Origin: Acidimicrobiales bacterium
Lineage (GTDB): Bacteria > Actinomycetota > Acidimicrobiia > Acidimicrobiales > Bog-793
Assembly: GCA_030037405.1 (NCBI GenBank)
Contig: JASHRK010000421.1
Coordinates: 1 to 6,888, forward strand
Length of the DNA stretch: 6,888 nt
Direction of reading: 5' to 3'
The translations under genes were made by a program, and so were the position numbers. Under the pieces are notes generated by a model that saw only the letters and a program-made list of their open reading frames with translations, was not told the DNA's origin and did no database searches. This document shows positions 1 to 5,155 of this stretch, in pieces (position 1 is the stretch's first letter; each line of letters opens with the position of its first letter).

Positions 1-115
1 TCATTCTGCGATCGAGGGCAACGGCTACAAGAACCTCGAAGAAGGTCAGCACGTGCAGTTCGAGACCACACAGGGACCGAAGGGCCTCCAGGCGAGCGCG
101 GTCCGTCCTGCCTAG
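1..115 (+). CDS. Cold-shock domain protein, C-terminal end (5' truncated by window)
   Basis: From base 2 the frame reads HSAIEGNGYKNLEEGQ and then HVQFETTQGPKGLQASAVRP, ending with A and TAG at 113-115. This is the last part of a bacterial cold-shock (CspA-type) single-stranded nucleic-acid-binding OB fold. The H-S-A-I segment matches the end of the RNP-2-like strand, and the GLQAxxV ending is typical of the family. Such proteins are about 65-70 residues and act as RNA chaperones in the cytoplasm. The start, the RNP-1 motif and the promoter lie outside the window. I see no convincing intrinsic terminator after the stop: there is a short GCCGG/CCGGC inverted repeat at 125-136, but its two-base loop and lack of a T-run make it weak. 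Family assignment is firm; which csp paralogue it is cannot be told. Confidence 0.9.
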   Translation, partial: HSAIEGNGYKNLEEGQHVQFETTQGPKGLQASAVRPA

Positions 116-170
116 GAAGGGGAGGCCGGAGCCGGCACGAGGTCGCCGCGAGGGCAGTTCTCAGGAGCAC

Positions 171-485
171 ACGTCGGGTCCGCGCCAGCCGCGCAACGTC
201 GACCACGAGGTCCTGGCGCTCCGGCGACAAGGGGTCTCCTTTGCTGCCATCGCCTCACGCCTCGGTCTGCGCCGTTCCCGCGATGCCTTCGATGCGTTCC
301 ATCGGGCGCTCCAGGCGAGTACCGAGGCAGAGCGGCCGGAGCTGATCCGCCAGGAACTCGAGCGGCTGGACGTGCTGGAAGCCCGCATCAGGTCGCGAGA
401 CGCCGCCGACCCAGAGAAGATGCAACACCGACTGGAGGCTCTCGGGAGGATGCGCGAGCGGGTCGCCCGCCCGGGCGAGCCCTAA
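171..485 (+). CDS. Small helical, possibly HTH-type protein of unknown function; start codon not identifiable
   Basis: The frame ending in TAA at 483-485 has consistent G/C at third positions and gives a sensible helical protein. A likely helix-turn-helix comes first (HEVLALRRQGVSFAAIASRL, then GLRRSRDAFDAF, bases about 204-299). Charged amphipathic helices follow (ELIRQELERLDVLEARI, then MQHRLEALGRMRERV). The S-F-A-A-I-A-S-R-L-G-L segment resembles the recognition region of small HTH proteins such as terminase-small-subunit-like or sigma-like domains, but I cannot name the family. No ATG, GTG or TTG occurs in any frame between 116 and 209, and none in this frame before GTG at 372. The left boundary is therefore a guess, placed at an ACG just after a Shine-Dalgarno-like AGGAG (163-167); CTG at 213 is another option. 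It may be a gene with a rare start, a decayed gene, or affected by a base error. Its stop overlaps that of the convergent SRPBCC gene. Confidence 0.5.
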   Translation, partial: TSGPRQPRNVDHEVLALRRQGVSFAAIASRLGLRRSRDAFDAFHRALQASTEAERPELIRQELERLDVLEARIRSRDAADPEKMQHRLEALGRMRERVARPGEP

Positions 486-943
486 CCTGCGACGGCCCCG
501 TCGAGCCGCTCGAGGGTCGCCGACATCGCCTCGCGCCAGACCTCGCCGTCTTTCGTGGCGACATGGGCCTCTTCGGGGGAGTGCGACAGGTCGAAGAACT
601 CGGTCACCCTCGTGGCGTCGTCGCCGTCCGGCTCGAGCACGTAGCCCCAGCGGTAGTGCCAGGAGTCGGTCTCGACGTCGCGGCGCGAGGGCTCCCACAC
701 GATCCTGCGGCCCGGCTCGAACTGGACGACGGTGTTGTTCATCTCGTAGTCGCCCATCTCGGCGTGATGCATCTTCATGGCGAAGACGTCGCCGACCTGG
801 GTGACGGCGTCGGTGGTGATGGCGCCCCGGAGCATGCCGGAGCCGTCGATCCCCGTGTGACGCCCGGGATCGGTGAGGACCCGGAAGATCGCGTCGGGGG
901 AAGCGCCGATGCGCCGGGAGACGGAAACGGTCTTCTCTGTCAT
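482..943 (-). CDS. SRPBCC (START/Bet v 1-like) domain protein
   Basis: This encodes 153 residues, the usual size for a single SRPBCC domain, a fold with a deep hydrophobic ligand pocket found in polyketide cyclases, AHA1-like proteins and many uncharacterised actinobacterial proteins. The N-terminal strand and helix (VSVSRRIGASPDAIFRVLTD, about residues 6-25) are the family hallmark. A core of antiparallel strands follows, including RRIVWEP and WHYRWGYVLEP, then DDATRVTEFFD, and the protein closes with the long C-terminal helix around VWREAMSATLERLDGAVAG. No signal peptide or membrane segment is seen, so it should be cytoplasmic. The ATG start is supported by GAAGAGGA shortly upstream on the minus strand. 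The gene diverges from the B12 uptake operon, but nothing in its sequence ties it to B12. Its ligand or reaction cannot be deduced. The stop overlaps that of the convergent small ORF. Confidence 0.85.
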   Translation of the reverse strand: MTEKTVSVSRRIGASPDAIFRVLTDPGRHTGIDGSGMLRGAITTDAVTQVGDVFAMKMHHAEMGDYEMNNTVVQFEPGRRIVWEPSRRDVETDSWHYRWGYVLEPDGDDATRVTEFFDLSHSPEEAHVATKDGEVWREAMSATLERLDGAVAG

Positions 944-961
944 GGCATGTCCTCTTCGTCG

Positions 962-977
962 GTCATTATGACGTCAC
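962..977. promoter_or_regulatory. Overlapping TGAC/GTCA palindromes, candidate operator
   Basis: GTCAT-T-ATGAC (962-972) is a perfect 11-base inverted repeat with one central base, and TGACGTCA (969-976) is a perfect 8-base palindrome. They share a half-site and cover the candidate -10 of the SRPBCC gene. A third inverted repeat with the same half-site lies at 1009-1020. Symmetry of this kind suits a dimeric regulator, but no regulator can be named. Confidence 0.35.
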
Positions 978-993
978 GGGAGTGCCGCATTCA
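965..993 (-). promoter_or_regulatory. Candidate promoter of the SRPBCC gene
   Basis: On the minus strand, CATAAT (965-970) matches the -10 consensus at five of six positions and would start transcription around 957, giving a leader of about 14 bases before the ATG. The -35 region about 17 bases upstream (TGAATG, 988-993) is poor. The -10 sits within overlapping GTCA/TGAC inverted repeats that could be an operator. This is inference from motif position only. Confidence 0.4.
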
Positions 994-1008
994 TCGGTGC
1001 TCCGGTCT

Positions 1009-1020
1009 CGTCACTTGACG
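1009..1020. promoter_or_regulatory. CGTCA-CT-TGACG inverted repeat overlapping the -35 of the uptake operon
   Basis: CGTCA (1009-1013) and TGACG (1016-1020) form a perfect inverted repeat with a two-base spacer. The right half contains most of the TTGACG box proposed as the -35 of the riboswitch transcript. Sharing of the TGAC half-site with the 962-977 palindromes suggests one factor could contact both promoters. It may equally be a chance effect of a TTGAC -35 element. Confidence 0.3.
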
Positions 1021-1043
1021 CCCTCGACGACCGTAGTTACGTT
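1015..1043 (+). promoter_or_regulatory. Candidate promoter of the riboswitch-btuCDF transcript
   Basis: TTGACG (1015-1020) is followed after exactly 17 bases by TACGTT (1038-1043), which keeps the TAnnnT pattern typical of actinobacterial housekeeping -10 elements. Transcription would begin near 1050, just ahead of the first riboswitch hairpin, which fits a leader that must contain the whole aptamer. This is a motif-based call without experimental support. Confidence 0.55.
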
Positions 1044-1053
1044 AGGTGACGCT

Positions 1054-1190
1054 CCGGTCGTCGGACCGGGGTGATGCAGCTGCAGCGAAGTCCGGTGAGA
1101 TCCCGGCGCTGTCCCGCAACGGTGGTCCCCTTCGGGGGCGAGCCCGGTCGCCTGCCCTGCGTCAACGAGATGGCCCTCGGAGGAAGGGTG
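1054..1190 (+). ncRNA. Cobalamin (B12) riboswitch in the btuC leader
   Basis: The order of conserved elements matches the cobalamin riboswitch. GAAGTCCGGTGAGATCCCGG at 1087-1106 contains the CCGG/CCGG stem with the GGTGaxAtcCC signature. The near-invariant CTGTCCCGCAAC lies at 1109-1120, a CCCC-TTCG-GGGG hairpin at 1127-1138, and the B12-box-like GAGCCCGGTCGCCTGCC at 1140-1156. A closing helix can be drawn between 1072-1079 and 1157-1164 (eight pairs, one of them G-U). A CCGGTC/GACCGG hairpin (1054-1069) precedes it. A possible 3' peripheral hairpin with stem CCCT/AGGG (1174-1177 and 1185-1188) follows. The family binds adenosyl- or other cobalamins and lowers expression of B12 uptake or synthesis genes when B12 is plentiful. 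It lies directly upstream of btuC on the same strand. The exact outer ends are approximate. Confidence 0.95.
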
Positions 1191-1250
1191 GTTCGTCCGG
1201 GTCGCTTGCACCGGCAAAGCAACCTCGTCCTCCGGAAAGCTCGATGGAGG
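1174..1250 (+). promoter_or_regulatory. Proposed expression platform hiding or freeing the btuC ribosome binding site
   Basis: Three segments can pair in competing ways. The loop CGGAGGA (1178-1184) is perfectly complementary to TCCTCCG (1228-1234). The centre of that segment, CCTCC (1229-1233), is also perfectly complementary to the btuC Shine-Dalgarno GGAGG (1246-1250). If 1178-1184 is held in the aptamer's 3' hairpin, 1228-1234 is free to cover the RBS. If it is released, the RBS opens. A small GCTTGC/GCAAAGC hairpin (1204-1220, one bulged A) lies between. No T-run terminator is visible, which favours control of translation. The pairings are read directly; the switching model is inference. 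Confidence 0.5.
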
Positions 1251-1257
1251 CTGGTCG

Positions 1258-2466
1258 GTGCGCCCAAGGGACTCGGAGTCGCCCGTCGAGATGAGGACCC
1301 GCCCAATAGGTCCCCACGAGGCGCCGCCGCTGCCACGGGCCGGCCCCCACGAGGCGCCGCCGCTGCCGCCGGTCGGTCCCTACGAGGCGCCCCTGCCTCC
1401 TTACCGCGCCGAGCCGATCGCGCTTCCCGCTCGCCGTCGTGACCGCCGCCCTTTGCCGGTGGTGCTGCTCGTCTGCCTCGTGCTGCTCGTCGTGGCCATG
1501 GTGGCGGGCATAGCGATCGGCTCGGTCGGGCTCAACCCGGGCTCGGTGTGGCAGGTCATCTTGGACCACCTCGAAGGACATCCGAACAGCACCGTGACCG
1601 ACGCCATCGTCTGGGAGATCCGCCTCCCCCGAGTTCTCTTGGCGGCCGTCGTCGGAGCCGCCCTGACCACGGCCGGCACCGTGGTGCAGGCACTCGTCCG
1701 CAACTCGCTCGCGGATCCGTTTCTTCTCGGCGTCTCGTCGGGAGCGAGCGTCGGTGCCACAGCGGTCCTCCTCTTCGGGGCCTTCGCCTCGCTGGGCGTC
1801 TGGGCGATCTCCGCCGGCAGCGTCTGTGGCGCGGTTGTGGCGATGGCGGCGGTCTTCTTCGTGTCGCGTACCGGCCGGCAGCTCTCGCCGACCCAGCTGA
1901 TCTTGTGCGGGGTCGTGCTCTCGGCCCTCTTCGAGTCCGTGACCAGCTTCCTGATCTTCAAGGGCAACCCCCAGGCCACCCAGTCGGTCCTGTTCTGGTT
2001 GCTCGGCTCGTTCGGGAACGCCAACTGGACGCAACTGCCGATCCCCGCCGCCGTCCTGGTCGTCGCCATCGTCTACCTGGTCACCCAGGCTCGGCCTCTC
2101 AACGCGCTCGCCATGGGAGCCGAGCCGGCGGCGTCCCTCGGGGTCGACGTGCAGCGGCTCCGCCGCAACCTCTTCGTCGTGACCTCGCTCATGGTGGGCG
2201 TGGCGGTCGCGGTGAGCGGGGTCATCGGGTTCGTCGGACTGGTCGTGCCCCACATCGTCCGGCTCCTGGTGGGCTCGGACCACCGCCGGGTGCTACCGGT
2301 CGGGGTCCTCTTCGGAGCCACCTTCATGGTCGTGGGCGACCTCTTGGCTCGCACGATCGTCTCCCCCCAGGAGATGCCCATCGGCGTGATCACCGCCTTC
2401 CTCGGAGCACCGACTCTCATCGTCCTCATCCGGCGCCGCCCCTACCTCTACGGGACGACGCAGTGA
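1258..2466 (+). CDS. btuC: FecCD-family ABC permease, B12 importer (BtuC-like)
   Basis: The 402-residue product is an integral membrane permease of the BtuC/FecCD family, which forms the dimeric channel that takes cobalamin (or siderophores) from the binding protein into the cytoplasm. The first membrane helix spans about residues 67-88. Family hallmarks are RLPR (121-124), VRNSLADPFLLGVSSGAS (146-163) and, near the C terminus, GFVGLVVPHIVRLLVG before a conserved basic HRR, the region that contacts the ATPase. Relatives are usually about 330-350 residues; the excess is a Pro-rich N-terminal extension of about 65 residues with three 11-residue repeats (18-50). GTG at 1258 is preferred because GGAGG lies seven bases upstream; ATG at 1291 has no good RBS and would still keep the repeats. 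The gene follows a cobalamin riboswitch, and its stop overlaps the btuD start. The cargo is inferred from context. Confidence 0.9.
   Translation: MRPRDSESPVEMRTRPIGPHEAPPLPRAGPHEAPPLPPVGPYEAPLPPYRAEPIALPARRRDRRPLPVVLLVCLVLLVVAMVAGIAIGSVGLNPGSVWQVILDHLEGHPNSTVTDAIVWEIRLPRVLLAAVVGAALTTAGTVVQALVRNSLADPFLLGVSSGASVGATAVLLFGAFASLGVWAISAGSVCGAVVAMAAVFFVSRTGRQLSPTQLILCGVVLSALFESVTSFLIFKGNPQATQSVLFWLLGSFGNANWTQLPIPAAVLVVAIVYLVTQARPLNALAMGAEPAASLGVDVQRLRRNLFVVTSLMVGVAVAVSGVIGFVGLVVPHIVRLLVGSDHRRVLPVGVLFGATFMVVGDLLARTIVSPQEMPIGVITAFLGAPTLIVLIRRRPYLYGTTQ
1309..1404 (+). repeat. Three 33-bp tandem repeats coding for a Pro-rich extension of BtuC
   Basis: Units at 1309-1341, 1342-1374 and 1375-1404 (the last degenerate and shorter in match) encode GPHEAPPLPRA, GPHEAPPLPPV and GPYEAPLPPY. 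The first two units share the run CCCCACGAGGCGCCGCCGCT, so the array probably arose by recent duplication. The reading frame is kept. The encoded segment precedes the first membrane helix and, by the usual BtuC topology, would face the cytoplasm. Confidence 0.85.
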
Positions 2467-3239
2467 GCCTGGAGCTTCGAGGCCTTTCGGTCGACATATC
2501 CCGGCGGAGGATCGTGTGGGACGTCGACATCGCCGTTCCCGACGGCAGCTTCGTCGGGCTGCTCGGGCCGAACGGGAGCGGGAAGTCCACCATCTTGAAG
2601 ACCATCTACCGGGTCCATCGCCCCGCCGAGGGCCGGGTCTTGCTCGAAGGGGTCGACCTCTTGGCAATGGGGGCAAGAGAAGCAGCGCGGCGCGTGGCAG
2701 TCGTGGCCCAGGAGTCGATCGTCGAGTTCGACTTCACCGTCCTCGAGATCGTGATGATCGGCCGCACCCCGCACAAGCGGGCCTTCGACCGCGAGGACGA
2801 GCTGGACCGCTCCATCGTGGCCGACGCCATCGAGAGGGTGGGGTGCCAGGCGCTCGTCAGCCGAAGCTTCAACTCGCTCTCAGGCGGGGAGAAGCAGCGG
2901 GTGCTCATCGCCCGGGCGCTCGCCCAGGGCGCAGACCACCTCATCCTCGACGAGCCGACCAATCACCTGGACGTCCGTTACCAGATCGAGATTCTCGAGC
3001 TCGTGAGCTCGCTCGGAGTCACCGTGCTGGCCGCCCTCCACGACCTCAGCTTGGCCGCTTTGTTCTGCGACACCGTCTACCTCCTCACCGACGGTCGTGT
3101 CGTGGCTCGTGGCGCTCCAGACCGGGTCATCACCACGGAGACGGTGCGCGAGGCCTACGGCGCCGACGTCCTCGTAGTCGAGCACCCCGAGACGGGCACG
3201 CCACACCTCATCCCTCGCCGAACCGCACAACACGACTGA
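2463..3239 (+). CDS. btuD: ABC transporter ATPase, B12 importer (BtuD-like)
   Basis: This encodes a 258-residue cytoplasmic ATPase that powers the BtuC channel. All nucleotide-binding motifs are intact: Walker A GPNGSGKST (35-43), Q-loop glutamine (Q83 in VVAQES), signature LSGGEKQR (139-146), Walker B LILDEP (160-165), D-loop NHLD (167-170) and the switch histidine in ALHDLS (H193). The length and sequence style fit the FecE/BtuD subfamily of iron-siderophore and cobalamin importers, which cannot be separated by sequence alone. The GTG start is set by a GTGA overlap with the btuC stop (2463-2466), a sign of translational coupling and roughly balanced synthesis of the two subunits. The next gene, encoding the binding protein, starts 10 bases after the stop. 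Confidence 0.93.
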   Translation: MSLELRGLSVDISRRRIVWDVDIAVPDGSFVGLLGPNGSGKSTILKTIYRVHRPAEGRVLLEGVDLLAMGAREAARRVAVVAQESIVEFDFTVLEIVMIGRTPHKRAFDREDELDRSIVADAIERVGCQALVSRSFNSLSGGEKQRVLIARALAQGADHLILDEPTNHLDVRYQIEILELVSSLGVTVLAALHDLSLAALFCDTVYLLTDGRVVARGAPDRVITTETVREAYGADVLVVEHPETGTPHLIPRRTAQHD

Positions 3240-3249
3240 AAGGACGCCC

Positions 3250-4314
3250 GTGTTCCACCGTCGAACCAGTACCTTGACGTTCCGCCTGGCTGGCGGCGCG
3301 CTGGCGGCGCTCATCGCCTCCTCGGCCCTCGCCGCCTGCGCCAGCGCTCCCCCGGCAGCAGACCGCTCCCGTGGTGCCACGAAGGACGCCCCGGGCTACC
3401 CCGTCACCGTGAGAAGCTGCGGGACGCCGGTCACCTTCACGAGGCCCCCCACGCGGGCGGTGTCCAACGACATCAACACGACCGAGGACATGCTGGCGCT
3501 CGGTCTGGGGACTCATATGGTCGGCGACTTCGGGGTGGACGGGGACGGGCCGGTGGGAAAGCCGGTCCCCGCGCAGTACCTCGCCGCCTTCAAGAAGGTG
3601 CGCGACGTCTCGTCGAATTACTTCACCCTCGAGGAGCTGGTCGCCTTGCGGCCCGACTTTCTCTTTGCCGGGTGGAATTACGGGCTTCAGGTCGGCACGA
3701 ACCTGACGCCGCAGTACCTCGCCAAGTTCGGCATCAAGACCCTGGTCCTCACCGAGTCGTGCGCCCATGTCGAGAACACCCGGTCCGTGTCGATCGACGA
3801 CACCTACGACGACCTCACCAACCTCGGCAAGATCTTCGGTGTCGAGGCCCGTGCCGACAGGCTTGTCGCCAGCATGAAGGCCGAAGTGACGGCCGCAGAG
3901 AAGAAGGTGGCCGGGCTCAAGCCCGTCACCGTCTTCGACTACGACAGCGGCACGGCGGCACCATTCACCGGCCCAGGGCTGGCCATGCCCACAGCCGAGA
4001 TCTCGCTCGGAGGCGGGGTGAACATCTTCGCCAAGCTGAAGCAGACCTGGACCTCGGTCTCCTGGGAGCAGGTCGTCGCCGCCGACCCGCAGTGCATCAT
4101 CATCAACAACTACGGCACCCCCACAGCTGCTGCCAAGGAGAAGTTCCTCGAGACCGACCCCATCACGAAGAACCTCACGGCGGTGAGGAACCGCTGCTTC
4201 CTCCCGCTGAGCTACGACGAGGTCACCCCGAGCCCTCGCAACGCTCAGGCTGTGATGGCGATCGCCCGCTGGCTCCACCCGAAGGCCTTCGGCTTGCCTG
4301 CCGACGGGTCATGA
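3250..4314 (+). CDS. btuF: Cobalamin-binding lipoprotein of the ABC importer (BtuF-like)
   Basis: The 354-residue product has a basic start (HRR), a hydrophobic stretch (about 13-29) and a lipobox ending LAAC at Cys30, so it should be an exported lipoprotein anchored outside the membrane. The mature part matches the two-lobed periplasmic-binding fold of the BtuF/FhuD type. An early segment around PTRAVSNDINTTEDMLALGL is followed by LEELVALRPDFLFAGW, and in the second lobe by SVSWEQVVAADPQCIIINNY; the family is held rigid by a long helix between the lobes. GTG at 3250 is chosen because AAAGGA ends five bases upstream (3239-3244) and it directly precedes the signal peptide. It is the last gene of the riboswitch-led operon. 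A siderophore ligand is possible from family alone; the context favours B12 or another corrinoid. Confidence 0.9.
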   Translation: MFHRRTSTLTFRLAGGALAALIASSALAACASAPPAADRSRGATKDAPGYPVTVRSCGTPVTFTRPPTRAVSNDINTTEDMLALGLGTHMVGDFGVDGDGPVGKPVPAQYLAAFKKVRDVSSNYFTLEELVALRPDFLFAGWNYGLQVGTNLTPQYLAKFGIKTLVLTESCAHVENTRSVSIDDTYDDLTNLGKIFGVEARADRLVASMKAEVTAAEKKVAGLKPVTVFDYDSGTAAPFTGPGLAMPTAEISLGGGVNIFAKLKQTWTSVSWEQVVAADPQCIIINNYGTPTAAAKEKFLETDPITKNLTAVRNRCFLPLSYDEVTPSPRNAQAVMAIARWLHPKAFGLPADGS

Positions 4315-4368
4315 GACCCGGCCGCGCCATGGCCGCGCCATGGCAGCTGGCATGGGACGTGGGGTGGG
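4315..4368. other. Short convergent intergenic gap with an 11-bp tandem duplication
   Basis: The 54 bases between the btuF and cobF stops contain GGCCGCGCCAT twice in tandem (4320-4330, 4331-4341) and two copies of the palindrome GCCATGGC. CCATG and CATGG (about 4339-4356) could form a five-pair stem around an eight-base loop. No T-run follows on either strand, so an intrinsic terminator is not evident, although GC-rich actinobacteria often end transcripts without one. Confidence 0.6.
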
Positions 4369-5127
4369 TCAGCGGGTCCGCCGGAGGAGGTAGGTGTCCA
4401 TCACCCACCCGCGCCGTGCCTTTGCCTCGACCCGCCGAGCGACTATCTCCTCGGTCACGTCGGCGAGGTCGCCAGAGACCAGTACCTGATGGGTGCTGCC
4501 GAGGTGGGCGGCCCAGTAGATCGTCACCCCGTTCGGGTCGATGTGACGAAACGAGCAGTCGCCGTCGAGCATCACCACCACGTCGTCGCAGCCCGGAGGA
4601 AACCCCTTCGTGGCCAGCTGCCGGCCCGTCGTCACTTGCAACGGCTCTGCTACCCTCGTGAGGGAGATGCGGTGGGCTGCCGCGAGAAGCTGGATGCTGC
4701 TGATCCCGGGGATGACCTCGACATCGATCGGCTCACTCCGCCCAGGTAGGGCCGCCAGCACGCGAAGGGTGCTGTCGTAGAAGGCCGGGTCGCCCCAGGC
4801 GAGGAGCCCACCGATCTCGTTCCCGTGCAGCTCGGTTGCGATGGCTGTGCCGAGCACGGTGGCACGGGCGAGGGTCCAGTCGCTCACGGCTCGGGCATAG
4901 TCAGGCGACTCCCGATCCCGACGGGGGTCCTCCAGGTCGACGACACGGTACGAATGGCCGGCGATCACCCGCCGGCAGAGGTCGTGACGGAGGAGGGACA
5001 GCTCGTCGGCGACGGGGTCGTGTCCCGGGACGAAGAAGACGTCGACCCCGTTGAGAGCCGCCACGGCCTCCCCGGTCAGATGACCGGGCTCTCCCATGCC
5101 GACGCCGATCACCTTTATCGTCGTCAT
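4369..5127 (-). CDS. cobF: Precorrin-6A synthase (deacetylating), CobF
   Basis: The 252-residue product is a SAM-dependent tetrapyrrole methylase. CobF methylates C-1 of precorrin-5 with loss of the acetyl group as acetate, giving precorrin-6A in the aerobic cobalamin pathway. The N-terminal glycine-rich loop IKVIGVGMGEPGHLTGEAV leads to DVFFVPGHD, which is CobF-like. The SAM-site motif is LAWGDPAFYDSTLRVL (about residues 110-125), followed by EVIPGISSIQLLAAAHRISL and TTGR, all in the order seen in known CobF proteins. WGDPxxYDST and the length separate it from other methylases of the pathway. ATG at 5125-5127 is the only sensible start: no other start codon lies in frame in the 28-base gap after cobL. 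No clear Shine-Dalgarno is seen (GGGCCACGAC precedes it), so it may depend on coupling to cobL. It is the last - strand gene of the run. Confidence 0.93.
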   Translation of the reverse strand: MTTIKVIGVGMGEPGHLTGEAVAALNGVDVFFVPGHDPVADELSLLRHDLCRRVIAGHSYRVVDLEDPRRDRESPDYARAVSDWTLARATVLGTAIATELHGNEIGGLLAWGDPAFYDSTLRVLAALPGRSEPIDVEVIPGISSIQLLAAAHRISLTRVAEPLQVTTGRQLATKGFPPGCDDVVVMLDGDCSFRHIDPNGVTIYWAAHLGSTHQVLVSGDLADVTEEIVARRVEAKARRGWVMDTYLLRRTR

Positions 5128-5155
5128 GTCGTGGCCCGAGCGGCGGCTGCGACGG

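Noticed and set aside
125..136. GCCGG/CCGGC inverted repeat as a terminator for the cold-shock gene.
   Set aside because: The loop is only two bases and no T-run follows.
1071..1442. Open + strand frame through the riboswitch and the btuC start, including a GTG at 1188 after GGAGGA that could open a leader peptide.
   Set aside because: It runs over conserved riboswitch elements and overlaps btuC out of frame; the SD-to-GTG spacing is only about three bases and the translation looks like random Arg/Pro/Ala-rich shadow.
1162..2283. A 373-codon open frame on the - strand opposite btuC.
   Set aside because: Its product is low-complexity, rich in Asp, His, Arg and Glu, as expected for the shadow of a membrane protein in GC-rich DNA, while the + strand frame carries clear FecCD motifs.
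1548..2462. Upstream extension of the btuD open frame inside btuC.
   Set aside because: The extension is an Arg/Pro-rich shadow of btuC; the Walker-type ATPase begins at the GTG overlapping the btuC stop.
3208..4278. A long - strand open frame opposite btuF.
   Set aside because: It shows no recognisable domain and lies antisense to a gene with an intact lipobox and binding-protein fold.
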